Shown piece after piece: positions 6,188 through 16,227 of a DNA stretch of 38,077 nucleotides. The notes below the pieces were generated by a model that saw only the letters and a list, made by a program, of their open reading frames with translations, was not told the DNA's origin and made no database searches. The stretch comes from Asaia prunellae JCM 25354 (GTDB taxonomy: Bacteria; Pseudomonadota; Alphaproteobacteria; Acetobacterales; Acetobacteraceae): positions 1 to 38,077 of the forward strand of contig NZ_BAJV01000019.1 of the NCBI RefSeq assembly GCF_000613885.1, written 5' to 3'. The first letter of the stretch is position 1. Each line of letters begins with the position of its first letter. The position numbers and the translations under genes were made by a program.

Positions 6188-7794
6188 ATGGCCCTTGTGC
6201 AATTCCGGGGTCTGGCCTCTGCAGGTATTGTAACTGATCCCAGCCCGTATGAGCTGGGGCTGAATGCTTGGTCCAGAGGGGCTAACGTCAGGTTCCATGC
6301 TAACAAGGCAGAGCGCGCCCCTGTATTCAAGACAATAGGGAAGGTAGAGGATACCCCTCTGTTTGCCCTCAGCTACCGTCCAGCTTCAGTAAGCGATGCC
6401 CTTCTGTATGCGACACCGACATCCATTAAGCGTTGGCTCCGCAGGGGCACCATTGATCTCACACCTACGGACGGCATCTCGTACACAGTAGGGCCAGCAT
6501 TCACAACGACTGCCCTCGGTGATGTTGTATATCTGAACCAGCCTAGTGCATTGCCACTGTATTTTGCACCCCAGTCACAACGCTTCGAGACTCTCCCAGG
6601 ATGGGACAAGACGTGGTCATGCCGCTCTCTAAGGGCATTCGGGAACTATATGGTAGCCCTCGGGGTCACTAAAGGTCCCCAGAGTGTCCCCCAGATGTTC
6701 AAGTGGTCTGATCTTGCCCTTGCAGGTCAGCCGCCTGGCTCGTGGGATGCAAATGATGCAACCACGAACGCAGGGGAGAACGTGCTTGAAGATCTAACCT
6801 CTCCTATTGTGGATGGAGCGCCGCTTAAAGACGCCTTTGTGGTCTATGCCTCTGATCAGGCTATTCTGGTCACGCAGACAGGGGATCAGCTTGTATTTGC
6901 ATTTACCCGTCTGGGTATTGACGGGGGTTTAATAGCCCCTAACTGTGTAGTCGAGGTCTCGGGCGGACACTTCTGCTTTGGTATGACCGACATATACTTC
7001 CATGACGGTACAACCCAGAAGTCGATATGTGATGGTATTGTCAGGGATTTCATATTCAGCACCCTGAACCGCAAGCAGTCAGAGGTGTGCTTTACACTCT
7101 ACTCACCTGCACACAAGGAAATTCTCTTTTGCTACAGCACCGTAGACCCCACAGCAAAGTGGTCGGGTCCAGGTGTAACAGAGCTGCGGTCTACAGCCTT
7201 ACAAGTCAGACCTGGTCATTCCTTGATCTCCCAAATGTTTCTGCGGGAGGGATTGTCTCCGTTAGTCAGTCAGTGACGTATGCTGATTATGATGACGGCG
7301 GTCCCACATACGCCTCCATTACATCCAGCTATTTTGACTTGGACGGGCGTCACGATGACAACCCGTTCTTCACCTCCAGAGCTGGAAGCGGAATCCTGGC
7401 ACCCCGGCTCGTTGCTTACGACTTTGCGAACAAAGGGGTCCTTACTGACCTTGAGGTTGAGGAGGAATGTAATGCACCCGCCTTTCTTGAGCGTGTAGGT
7501 CTCGATTTGGATACCCAAGGCTCGGACTTGGCTACATACAAGAATGTCAGACGCCTGTTTCCACAGTCGGTCATGTATGCGTCCACCCCTGTCAAGATAA
7601 CGGTAGGAGGGTCTAACATGCCAGCAGGGCCTCAAAAGTGGGGAGCGCCGCTGACGTTTGATCCTACAGCGCAGTACAAGGTTGATGTGATGCTGGGAGG
7701 GCGATACCTGAGCTACAGGTTTGAGGTTGCAGCTCCAATAGACTTTGAAGTTGTGGGCTTTGATGCTGATGTAACCTCTGCGGGTAGGCGCTAA
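6188..7794 (+). CDS. Tail nozzle / tail tubular protein B-like, split by apparent frameshift
   Basis: Start ATG 6188 with GAGGAG. The first frame runs to a stop at 7276; the second (to 7794) carries the continuation CNRAAVYSLTSQTWSF, a strand pattern typical of podovirus tail-hub or nozzle proteins. A switch near 7164-7167 (a GGG run) from KWSG to SRCNRAAV joins them, as if one G were missing; the joined protein is about 535 aa. It probably forms the distal tail tube or nozzle. Family assignment is from overall pattern and position. A programmed -1 frameshift is possible, but no classic slippery heptamer is visible. Confidence 0.6.
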
Positions 7795-8072
7795 TGGCTG
7801 ACGCGCAGAGTACAAAGGCATATGTGGTCTCCCCCCTCCCCACACTCCCTACGAGTGACCGGGATTACATCAGGAGGGAGTTGAGCAGCATAGCAGCCTC
7901 TATAAAGGCCCTTAATACGCTTGTCCCCCAGGCTGCCTCAAAGCCTCCCGCAGCCCCTTTGGACTGCTCTGTCAGGTTTTCCAGAGCTCCTTGGAGACCT
8001 CTCCCAGATCAAACTGAAGACAGGTGGGTGTATTATGATGCAGCCAAAGGTTCTTGGCAGCCTTTCCCCTAA
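7794..8072 (+). CDS. Small late protein, hypothetical (92 aa)
   Basis: ATG overlaps the stop of the nozzle-like gene (TAATG). Begins MADAQSTKAYVVSPLPTLPT; a central helix (RDYIRRELSSIAASIKALNT) is followed by a Pro-rich linker and an aromatic C-terminus (DRWVYYDAAKGSWQPFP), a tail-associated ending seen in several phage proteins. Probably a minor tail or internal virion component; function not assigned. Confidence 0.6.
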   Translation: MADAQSTKAYVVSPLPTLPTSDRDYIRRELSSIAASIKALNTLVPQAASKPPAAPLDCSVRFSRAPWRPLPDQTEDRWVYYDAAKGSWQPFP

Positions 8073-8391
8073 TAAAATCCCTGTAGCCTGTCGTCCTGAT
8101 TACACAATCAGCTACGAGCGGGGCTGTGAGTGTCTATTCGTCCATGTGGACGTGCTCAGGTGGTCTCACAGAGTCTGCCGCCAGTTTCAGCAGGACACTC
8201 AGGCCCTACAGGACCTTCTAGGAGAGCCTGTATATGCCCTTGAGGAGCTTGGAAAGCCTTTGCAACTCAAATTTCTGAGGCAGTCAGGGTTTATCCCCTG
8301 CGGGACCGTAACCGAAGCCCGTACAGCCTCTCCTATAGGCGTCTATTGCCGCCCATACGTGGGCAAACCGATCCTTCTTTTCAACGTGTAG
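8035..8391 (+). CDS. Putative internal virion protein (GNAT-like, T7 gp13-like)
   Basis: 118 aa from ATG 8035, with AGGTGG at a good distance; the longer frame from 7921 has no ribosome site and lies inside the previous gene. The C-terminal half (LQLKFLRQSGFIPCGTV) resembles the last helix-strand of GNAT-type folds and the T7 gp13 group of internal virion proteins, here a weak match. It lies next to ejection-protein genes, which fits. An alternative is an unrelated small tail protein. Confidence 0.5.
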   Translation: MMQPKVLGSLSPNKIPVACRPDYTISYERGCECLFVHVDVLRWSHRVCRQFQQDTQALQDLLGEPVYALEELGKPLQLKFLRQSGFIPCGTVTEARTASPIGVYCRPYVGKPILLFNV

Positions 8392-8415
8392 CCCTGCGGG
8401 GCTCTTTGGAGTCCT

Positions 8416-9689
8416 TTGGGAAGCAGCAAGACCAAGACTACTTCTTCTTCGAGTACGTCGCCCTGGGATCCCCAGGCAACCCAAGTTCAGAATATCTTCA
8501 ACCAAGCCCAGCAGAACTACAATCAGCAGTCTGCGAATGGTCCTACACGGGCCAGATGACGGCGGGGACAAACAATACCCTCAATGATGCCATAGGCCGC
8601 GCCAATTCGTGGGCGAACGGCTCCGGCATCGCCCTGACGGATGGCCAGTCATCAGCGGGCTCAACTGGTTTAGGGGCCTTGGCGCCTTACATGGCCAGGG
8701 CCTCCCAGCTCAGTCAGCAGGGCCTTGATAGCGGCCTTTCAGGTATCCTCAGCCAGTTCGCCAACGGTTCAACCTCAGCCAGCGGCCCTACAGCTGCCCT
8801 CTCGCAGGCTCTGAACGACTCAGCGGTCAACGGTGCAAGCGGGGCGAGTAACGCTCAGAACACTCTCTCGAACGTCTCTAAACAAGCCATGTCGGACCCT
8901 ACAGAGCGCCTTGCGGCCAATGCCGGGACCTACATGAACTCATCGCCGGTCAATGAGGCGATTGCAGCGAACAATGCAACGATTGACCAGGCGTTGAACC
9001 AGACAACGCTTCCTGGAATCAACCGGCAGGCTGCTCAGGGAGGCGCGCTGAACTCGTCCCGTGCAGGTGCTGCGGCGGCTATGGCGCAGGGCCAGGCGGC
9101 AACGGCCAAGGCTACTCAGGCAGCGGCGCTCCAGAACAATGCGTATAATCAGGGGCTGTCTACGGCGCTGAGTGCGTACAATAACGGGCTTGGCACAGCG
9201 GCCAGTGCAGCGGGTACTCAGGGCAGTCTGGGCAACGCATCGGCGCTTGGTACGGCGGGGCTCCAGCAGAACAACTCGCAATACAACACTTCGAACCAGC
9301 TCAACGCCGCCTCTGGCCTACTCGGCCTCCAGCAGCAGAATGTAAACTCTCAGCTTTCTGCAAACAGTCAGCTGGGGACGGCAGCCGCGCTTGGAAACAC
9401 AGCGACGAATAGCGCCATGCAGAACGCGCTGGCCAACTACCAACTTCAGGCTGGGGCAGGTCAGCAACAGCAGAGCAACGATCAGAACGCTCTGACCAAT
9501 GCTTACCAGCAGTGGCAGAACCAGAACGGGTACCAGACAGGAATTCTGAATAACTATCTGGGGCTCGTTAGCGGTAACTACGGCAGCAACTCGACAGGCA
9601 CCTCCACAACCAAGCAGAGCGGCTCCCTGGGTAACACACTCCTCGGTGGAGCCCTTGGTCTGGGCGGTCTACTTACAAAATATATCTGA
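8416..9689 (+). CDS. Ala/Gln/Asn-rich internal virion (ejection) protein, frameshifted near 8543
   Basis: The true N-terminus lies in a different frame from the bulk of the protein: TTG at 8416 gives MGSSKTKTTSSSSTSPWDPQ and continues to NQQSANGP, after which the reading must step back one base at 8542-8544 to continue as YTGQMTAGTNNTLNDAIGRA. Total about 424 aa, low complexity (Ala, Asn, Gln, Ser), helical, with a hydrophobic Gly/Leu tail. Proteins with this SSSTSPWDPQ start sit beside the other ejection proteins of many podophages. Probably delivered into the host envelope at infection. Confidence 0.65.
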
Positions 9690-9695
9690 GGACAC

Positions 9696-11555
9696 ATGAC
9701 CTACGAGCGTCAATTTCTTGCGGGATTTGACGCCGCAGGAATCAGCCCAAAATTTCTTCCCGCAGCATACGGGATGTTTGGCCAGGAATCCTCCTTTGGT
9801 AGGGCGTCTCCGAATGTGCTTCAGGTTACGGCCTCAACGGCTGCAAAGCCTGGGTACGGATTAGCGCCCCTCAGTGGGCAGGATATTAATGATCCAGCCA
9901 AATCTTCGGCATTTGCCCTCCAGCTCCTGAAGGCAAAGGCTGAACATGCAGGACTTAGCTTTGAAAATCCCGCTGACTACCCTGCGATCCTCAGGCTTCA
10001 CAATGGGGGCGGGGATCCGAACTATGTTCAGCATGTTGCGGCGCGCACCCCCTTAACCATCCCTGAAGAGGTTCCTACGGGGCCGAAAGAAGAACCTGAA
10101 ATGGCCAGTCAACCGGCTCCCCAGCTAACGTATGTACCCCCGCCTATTCCTAAGGCCCTCCAGGACGCAGCTGATCCGTCAAGCAGGCGCAACCTGTCGC
10201 AGATACTTTTACGTGCTGGAGCTGGTTTTGCAGGTGGGCGCACATTTGGAGAGGGTATCTCAGGGGCTTTGGCGGGAGCTGCTGATGCAACAGACCAGCA
10301 GGAGCGCAGCGCCGCTGAACTCTACAAACAACAGCAGCTTGCGGGGCTGTACGGACTCAGGGCTGATACTGCGACGGCTAACATAGGCGCGCGCTTAGGG
10401 GCTGCTCAGACCTCCGCTGATGCACGTGTCAAGAGTGCCCAGACAAGGGCAGACGTGCTGACGCGAGGGCAGGACCTGAATCATCAGGATAAACAGGCCA
10501 GCCTCTCACAGCGCGCCGATTACCAGGCGAACGCTATAAAGCTGAGGCAGGCTCTGGCAAATGCACGAGGACTGCAGACAGCAGCCCTGACGGGAGCGCC
10601 CTATACCCCTGTAGGTGTTGACGGTGTGCCTCCTGCGGGGTCAGTCGTACAGGGTCCCCAAGGGGGACCTGCCATTCAAGGTCCTCCTGGCGCTGAGCCT
10701 CAACCCCCTCAGACGCCCCCTGGCCAACCCCCTCAGGAACTGCCTCCGGCTCCTCCGAGTGATCCATGGGCACTCCAGGCCCTTCCGGTTCCAGGGGGCA
10801 TTCGAGGCGCTCAGCAATTCTCTCAGAAGAATCAGAGTGAGCGGGACAGGTACGCACGGGATCACGCAACAGCTCTGACTGATGATCAGGCGCTCCTGAA
10901 CAATTTAGAACATTACCAGGGGGCTTACGATCGGCTCCAGAATACTGTGATGTCGAAGCCCGGTATGGGTGCCTCATGGCGTATCCCCTTGGCTTCAGTC
11001 CTGTCAGGGAATGGGCTTGGGAACCCCGATGCAGCCGCGCTGAAGAAAGAGCATAGTGTACTGACTTCTCTTCTGGCTCGTGCAAACGGCTCCCGAGTTC
11101 TTGTAGCCGGGTTGAAGGTTGCAGGTCAGTCCCTTCCAGATGAGTCAGTCCCGTATCAAGCTGGCAGCGCCGTTCTCAAGCAGACTACAGCAAATGCGCG
11201 CCTCCAGATGGCCGTAGATAAGGCTAGAGCGACCCTCTTGCAGCACAACCCCAATGCTACTCCTGCACAGATTGAATCTGCTCTTGGAGAGTACGTTCAG
11301 GGCATAGGAAATCCACTCGAAACAGGAGATGACGGGTCTGTAACGTCCCATGATATCCCTAGCTTCGAGCAGTGGAAATCGAAGGGTTCGGCAGTGCCTA
11401 AGGGCGATGAGGGGTCTTCCAAAGACGCTCCTAAAGCGCCTTCTATCAGCGCGCCTCCGGCTGCCGTTGATTATCTCCGTAACAACCCGCAGTTCTCCGA
11501 AGCCTTTGACCAGAAATACGGCAAGGGAGCTGCTGCAGCTATACTAGGAAAGTAA
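9696..11555 (+). CDS. Ejection protein with N-terminal lytic transglycosylase domain
   Basis: 619 aa. Residues about 1-125 resemble a lysozyme-like transglycosylase: GMFGQESSFG contains the likely catalytic Glu31, followed by NVLQVT and ILRLHNGGGDPNYV. This would cut peptidoglycan during DNA entry, like the N-terminus of T7 gp16, though the protein is much shorter. Residues about 150-290 are helical and Ala/Gln-rich, 305-365 are Pro/Gly-rich, and the rest is helical. ATG has GAGGA upstream. Intact, unlike its neighbours on both sides. Its stop overlaps the next ATG (TAATG). Confidence 0.75.
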   Translation: MTYERQFLAGFDAAGISPKFLPAAYGMFGQESSFGRASPNVLQVTASTAAKPGYGLAPLSGQDINDPAKSSAFALQLLKAKAEHAGLSFENPADYPAILRLHNGGGDPNYVQHVAARTPLTIPEEVPTGPKEEPEMASQPAPQLTYVPPPIPKALQDAADPSSRRNLSQILLRAGAGFAGGRTFGEGISGALAGAADATDQQERSAAELYKQQQLAGLYGLRADTATANIGARLGAAQTSADARVKSAQTRADVLTRGQDLNHQDKQASLSQRADYQANAIKLRQALANARGLQTAALTGAPYTPVGVDGVPPAGSVVQGPQGGPAIQGPPGAEPQPPQTPPGQPPQELPPAPPSDPWALQALPVPGGIRGAQQFSQKNQSERDRYARDHATALTDDQALLNNLEHYQGAYDRLQNTVMSKPGMGASWRIPLASVLSGNGLGNPDAAALKKEHSVLTSLLARANGSRVLVAGLKVAGQSLPDESVPYQAGSAVLKQTTANARLQMAVDKARATLLQHNPNATPAQIESALGEYVQGIGNPLETGDDGSVTSHDIPSFEQWKSKGSAVPKGDEGSSKDAPKAPSISAPPAAVDYLRNNPQFSEAFDQKYGKGAAAAILGK

Positions 11556-13498
11556 TGGCCCAGAACCCGTTCGACCAGTTTGATGCAAAGCCTGCGTCGG
11601 GCGGGGGAAACCCATTCGACCAGTTTGATTCCCCTAAGGTGGCACCTAAGGAAGCCCCTCATGAGTCCACTCTGCACCATTGGGCTGGTATCACAGGACG
11701 CGCCCTCACAAATGGCGTGACAGGGCTTGCGGATATGTTCTCCCACGCGGGGGACACTGATCTTGCCCAGGCCTCGGCAATCCGGCCTGAACTGGCAGAT
11801 GTGAAGCCAACCCCCATAAGTGAGCAGGCGGGGGCAGCCCTTGATCGGGCAGGTGTAGCCAAGCCACAAGGGGTCGGTGAACAGCTTTACTCAGGGGCTG
11901 TAAGTGCCCTTCCTGGCGCTGCCCTTGGCGGTGCTGCGGGTGCGCTCACCCGTCTTGGGACAGGGGCGGCCTCAGGTGCAGCCTCTACAGGTGCCGGGAT
12001 GTTGGCCCATGCAGCGGGAGCTCCCCAGCTCAACAGGCGGCTATTGAGCTGGCAGCCGGACTTGCGGTTCCGGGAGGTGCAGCAGCGGGCTCAAAACTGG
12101 CTGATGCCAGAGCCCTTGCACGGTTCCTGAGTCAAGGGCGCCAGTCACAGCTTCTGTGCTGTCAGGTATTGATGCACACCACACATCCACCCTTAATGAG
12201 GGACCGTGGGCAAACTCAGCCGCCAGCTATGTAAAGGATGGTTCTGAGACCCTCAGCGGTCTTGCGGATGCCCTACACAAGAATGCCCTCATCTCAGCAG
12301 CCCAGCGGAAAACGATCGTAAATGCGGTAGGGCAGGCGGCTGCTCACCAGAACCGTATCTCTACAGCCCCTGGCTCTGCCTACGATACTATTTCTCAGAT
12401 GCAGAACATCCCTCCAAGTGTGAGGGATGCCATCCTTGGCGGGTTGGACCACCTGGACACAGCTTCTAGCAACAAGCTTTTGCGGAATTCCAAGGGGCCT
12501 CTTGAAAAGATAGGGGCAGCTGCGGGGGGCATGATTCCCTTCTTCGGGCATCATACGGCCTTAGGTCTGCTCGATACACCTCCGGGAATGCTTATTGGTG
12601 GCGCTATCGGGCGCGGCTTGATAGTCGCCTTGGACTATCTAAAGCCCCTGCACAACGGCTTAACAGCGCCGCGCAGCGTGTACTCAAGATAACGGGGCAG
12701 GAGGCAGGGGAGAATCCCCTGGACAAGGCGCGCCGCATCTCAGGCGGGCTCAACGAGGCTGATCCCGAGATGCTTTTTGAGGCATCAGCAGGAGATATGG
12801 GAAGTCCCATACGCAACCCTGAAGGGATTGACTTCGGGGTTCCTCAAGGTCCGGCAGCGGTGCCCGCAGCCCCACGCCCACAGCCTCAAGCTCCGATCCG
12901 ACCGGCTCAATCTGTACCAGACGCTCCCGAAGTCCCCGCAGGATTCCAGCCAGAGCTGCGGGGTGGGCAGGTACTTATTAACCACAAGCTTACAGATCAG
13001 CGTCTGCCCCCGGCATTGCACAGTGAGATTGCTGATGCAGTACATCAGGGTATCACCTCGGGGCTCCCTCAGGATGCAGCTGATGCCATCCTTTCAGGCC
13101 AGCATACAGACGGCTACACGGCGCGCTACCTGGCCCGCATGGTTCATCATCTGCGGACAGGTGCAGAGCGGCCTGAGGATTATGACACCTCAGCAGCTGA
13201 GGCGATCAAAAGAGCCTTTGCATCAGTCCCTGAGGTCCCAAACGGGCCATCTAACATGGGACGCCCAATAGACAACTATCACCGTTGGGCAGGGGCGGCG
13301 CGGTCCTATCAGTCTGCTGTAGATGGCGCAGCACAGGCTGCTTCGGCAGCAGGACATCACGAGGTTGCGGCACGTATGCAGGATCTCAAGGTCCTCCCGA
13401 AGACCGAGGCTAAGCAGAATCTCTATCAGGAGCTACTGGCAAAGCATCCTGAGGCGTCTTCGTTTATTTCTCAGCAGCTTCTTAAGGGAATTGATTGA
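11555..13498 (+). CDS. Large ejection/internal virion protein, split by three apparent indels
   Basis: Starts with two copies of NPFDQFD separated by a short linker. The frame breaks at 12023-12026 (C run), about 12133-12138 (GGG) and 12645-12648 (C run); adding one base at each restores a continuous protein of about 648 aa (for example GAPPAQQAAIELAAGL, then VTASVLSGIDAHHTS, then LKPPAQRLNSAAQRVL). It is Ala-rich and largely helical, with a hydrophobic Gly/Ala segment at about 125-165, as expected for a protein that enters or crosses the envelope. Its end overlaps the TTG of the next gene as TTGA. Confidence 0.6.
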
Positions 13499-13899
13499 CA
13501 GACCAGATAGCACTGACCGCAGCAGCGGCGCGGCGCAGGACATTTGCGGCGACAATGGCAAAGGGGGCCTCAGGCTCTGCCCACCCTACAGATGACCTGC
13601 AAGACAACTCCACAAAGCAGAGTGGGGTTGTTGCCAGCTTGGACAACATCAATCGGGTACGCAAGAGCAAATCGAAGGTTAAGAAGCCCCGCTACGGTGC
13701 TCACGCGGCTGCTCTTGCACAGTCCGCACATGAGAATGGGAAGCCTGCGTTGGCTTCAGCAATTGCGGCTGTAGCCCACGCTCCACACCCTCAGGACAAG
13801 ATGCAGGTGGCACAGAACTACCTCGCCACCCTTCCCCCTGAAGAGGCTCAGCAACACGCCCACATGTTTACCAAGCAACTTATGAAACAGTCAGACTGA
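13495..13899 (+). CDS. Hypothetical late protein (134 aa)
   Basis: Start TTG at 13495 overlaps the upstream stop (TTGA). Rich in Ala/Ser/Lys, with a central basic patch (RVRKSKSKVKKPRYG) and helical C-terminal half (PEEAQQHAHMFTKQLMKQ). No family recognised; it lies between ejection proteins and terminase genes and could be a virion or packaging accessory protein. Confidence 0.55.
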   Translation: MTDQIALTAAAARRRTFAATMAKGASGSAHPTDDLQDNSTKQSGVVASLDNINRVRKSKSKVKKPRYGAHAAALAQSAHENGKPALASAIAAVAHAPHPQDKMQVAQNYLATLPPEEAQQHAHMFTKQLMKQSD

Positions 13900-14228
13900 T
13901 GACCCTTGGAGAGTTCCTCAGAGATATCCAGGCCACAGTTCTGTGTCCTGTGCTGACAGCTCCTGAAGCCCAAGCAGCTATCAACCACCTAACAGGCCGT
14001 TTCATGGCCTCTCATCGTCCCGAAATCGAAGCGCAGATTGCGCAGAAAATAGGAGAAACGCCAGTTGGCAGCCTACGAACGTTATATTGCCGAGGATGGT
14101 CTTCCAAGGATCATCAGACCCCCGAACGCCAAGCCTCTGAACCGGCACCCAGCCCTTCAGGACAAGGTAAAGGGGATCTGGTATCCGTGCCTCGTGGGCG
14201 TCGTTCCGCATTACCCCGAAACACTTGA
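13899..14228 (+). CDS. Hypothetical late protein, C-terminus doubtful
   Basis: ATG overlaps the upstream stop (TGATG). The first 55 residues (MTLGEFLRDIQATVLCPVLT...) look like a small helical protein. The remainder runs 164 bases into the next gene in another frame and is Arg/Ser/Pro-rich, so the true end may be near 14060 if an indel is present. Function unknown. Confidence 0.45.
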   Translation: MTLGEFLRDIQATVLCPVLTAPEAQAAINHLTGRFMASHRPEIEAQIAQKIGETPVGSLRTLYCRGWSSKDHQTPERQASEPAPSPSGQGKGDLVSVPRGRRSALPRNT

Positions 14229-14658
14229 GGAATACCGTGCGGTCCAGGAGGCAAGCTCTAAACGCATCAGGCGTCTGATTGAGCTGAAGAAATGGGGTTG
14301 CCAGGGCGTTCCTCCGGGTTGGGCGGGCAAGAAGAAGCTGCTCGCCAAGATCAGACGCGAGGGTGCCACCCGTGCCAACAAGATTGTTAAGAAGATGATT
14401 GAGCAAGGAAAGATAACCAAAGAAGGTGAGATGGCCGAGGTTGCGCTGGCAGCCGCAGTTGAAATCGTCATCACCAGGGAAGAGCCTGCGCCGACCGAAC
14501 ACGAGGCAAGGCCGACAAGCAAATACCTCTATACAACCCGTGACCGCCTGGCAGCTCTCAAGACTGTGCTGGAGTTCACCAAGACCAAGCCTGTAGTTAA
14601 GACCGAGAATCAGTTTTCCCTTGCTGAGACTTGGCTGGACAGCATCAAAGAGGATTGA
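14065..14658 (+). CDS. terS: Putative terminase small subunit
   Basis: 197 aa, TTG start at 14065 with AGGAGA at about 9-base spacing. Basic and helical, with a Lys/Arg-rich middle (GKKKLLAKIRREGATRANKI) and C-terminal helices (YTTRDRLAALKTVLEFTKTK). It directly precedes and overlaps the large terminase, which is the main reason for the call; no sequence signature of small terminases was certain. It would recognise the pac or cos site and regulate the motor. Another DNA-binding virion protein is possible. Confidence 0.5.
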   Translation: MAAYERYIAEDGLPRIIRPPNAKPLNRHPALQDKVKGIWYPCLVGVVPHYPETLEEYRAVQEASSKRIRRLIELKKWGCQGVPPGWAGKKKLLAKIRREGATRANKIVKKMIEQGKITKEGEMAEVALAAAVEIVITREEPAPTEHEARPTSKYLYTTRDRLAALKTVLEFTKTKPVVKTENQFSLAETWLDSIKED

Positions 14659-16226
14659 GCGAGAGTCGTAAGCGTGTCCGCCAGCGCCTCTATAACGACT
14701 TTGAATTCTACGCCAAACACGCTCTGAAGATTCGGACGAAGGATGCCAAAATCGTCCCGTTCGTGTTTAACGAGGCACAGCGGCGTCTTAGTGAGATTGT
14801 AGAGAAGCAGAAGGCAGCCACAGGGCGCGTTCGCGTCATCATCCTGAAGTCCCGCCAACAGGGCCTATCAACCTACGTTGAGGGGCGCCTCTACTTCCGG
14901 GTCTCCCAGCGCGAGGCCAAGAAGGCTATAGTCGTTACACACCACGCAACAGCCACCTCGACCCTGTTTGATATGACACAGCGGTTTCACGAGTTGTGTC
15001 CTGAAGTTCTGAGACCAGCCACTAGAACAGCATCTAGGCGGGAACTTCGGTTCGGAAAATTGGACAGCGGCTACATCGTCGCAACAGCAGGCGGTGATAC
15101 AGTGGGGCGAGGTGAGACCCTTACACATGTTCATGCCTCTGAGGTAGCTTTCTGGCCTAAGGCATCCAGTCGGGAAATATTCTCTGGACTGATGGATGCT
15201 GTCCCAAAGAAAGATGACACTGAGGTTTATATCGAGAGCACAGCCAACGGTATGACGGGCGTGTTCTACGAACAGTGGCAGGAGGCTGTTGCTGGTCGAT
15301 CAGAGTTTATTCCAGTATTCCTACCTTGGTTCATTGATCCGACCTGCCGGGTTGAGCCTGTAAAGGGCTTTCAACGCACCCCTATGGAAGAGGATGAAGC
15401 CGCCAAGTACGGGCTCGATGACTGGCAGCTTATGTTCAGGCGGCAGAAGATTGCAGAGAAGGGGCTGGACCTATGGAAGCAGGAATACCCGGCAACTCCT
15501 GAAGAAGCCTTTCTAACCTCTGGGCGCCCTGTATTCGATCCAGTCAGACTGGATGACATGCGAAGAGTTCTTCAACCCCCTGTCAGCCGTATGGCTTACG
15601 AGAACGGGAAGTTCGTAGAACATTCCATGGGAGAGCTACATCTCTTCCACCCGATCAAACCGGGAGAGAGTTACTTCATCGGGGCAGACGTTGCAGCAGG
15701 GGTAAACGGAGACTGGTCTGTGGCTCAGATACTTGATCCTGATATGAGACAGGTAGGTATCTTCCGCGCTCAGGTTGATCCCGACTACTTTGCACACATT
15801 CTAGCAGCCCTCGGGCACCTTTATAATGATGCCCGGATTATAGTTGAGGCCAATAACCACGGTATCCTCACAGTAACTAGACTGTTCAAGGACCTTCGAT
15901 ACCCTAACGTCTACTCAGATGAGGTCCATAATCAGGAGACGGATCAGGTTACAAAGCGGCTTGGCTTCCAGACCAACGTTTCTACCAAGCCCCTGATTAT
16001 CGACAAGCTCCGGGCTGAAATCCGCAAGGATCACGTAGCTGTCTATGACTTCACTACCCTGGACGAGATGCGGACGTTCATCGTCACACAATCAGGCCGC
16101 ATGGAGGCCGACAAGGGCAAGCACGACGACACCGTCATGGCTCTCGCCCTAGCCCTACACATCACTGAAAAACGCTGGGTGCCTATAGAGGTCCTGGACG
16201 ACTGGTATCTTTCCCCTCAGGAGTAA
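14655..16226 (+). CDS. terL: Terminase large subunit
   Basis: 523 aa from TTG 14655, which overlaps the upstream stop (TTGA); a TTG at 14631 or GTG at 14676 are alternatives. ATPase: Walker A variant KSRQQGLST (about residue 65) and Walker B THVHASEVAFW with the catalytic Glu at about 163. RNase H-like nuclease: FIGADVAAG (Asp about 345), IIVEANNHG, and KHDDTVMALA (Asp about 491-492). It packages DNA into the prohead through the portal and cuts concatemers. Length is typical. Full ATPase and nuclease motif sets indicate an active enzyme. Confidence 0.95.
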   Translation: MSESRKRVRQRLYNDFEFYAKHALKIRTKDAKIVPFVFNEAQRRLSEIVEKQKAATGRVRVIILKSRQQGLSTYVEGRLYFRVSQREAKKAIVVTHHATATSTLFDMTQRFHELCPEVLRPATRTASRRELRFGKLDSGYIVATAGGDTVGRGETLTHVHASEVAFWPKASSREIFSGLMDAVPKKDDTEVYIESTANGMTGVFYEQWQEAVAGRSEFIPVFLPWFIDPTCRVEPVKGFQRTPMEEDEAAKYGLDDWQLMFRRQKIAEKGLDLWKQEYPATPEEAFLTSGRPVFDPVRLDDMRRVLQPPVSRMAYENGKFVEHSMGELHLFHPIKPGESYFIGADVAAGVNGDWSVAQILDPDMRQVGIFRAQVDPDYFAHILAALGHLYNDARIIVEANNHGILTVTRLFKDLRYPNVYSDEVHNQETDQVTKRLGFQTNVSTKPLIIDKLRAEIRKDHVAVYDFTTLDEMRTFIVTQSGRMEADKGKHDDTVMALALALHITEKRWVPIEVLDDWYLSPQE

Positions 16227-16227
16227 T

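Noticed and set aside
7140-7200. Programmed -1 frameshift in the nozzle-like gene
   Set aside because: No X XXY YYZ slippery site, and nine other genes show the same one-base loss, so a sequencing or decay explanation is preferred.
10534-11085. 183-aa minus-strand frame and other long antisense frames in the late operon
   Set aside because: Antisense to the intact ejection protein gene, no ribosome site, composition typical of antisense of Gly/Pro/Ala-rich coding sequence.
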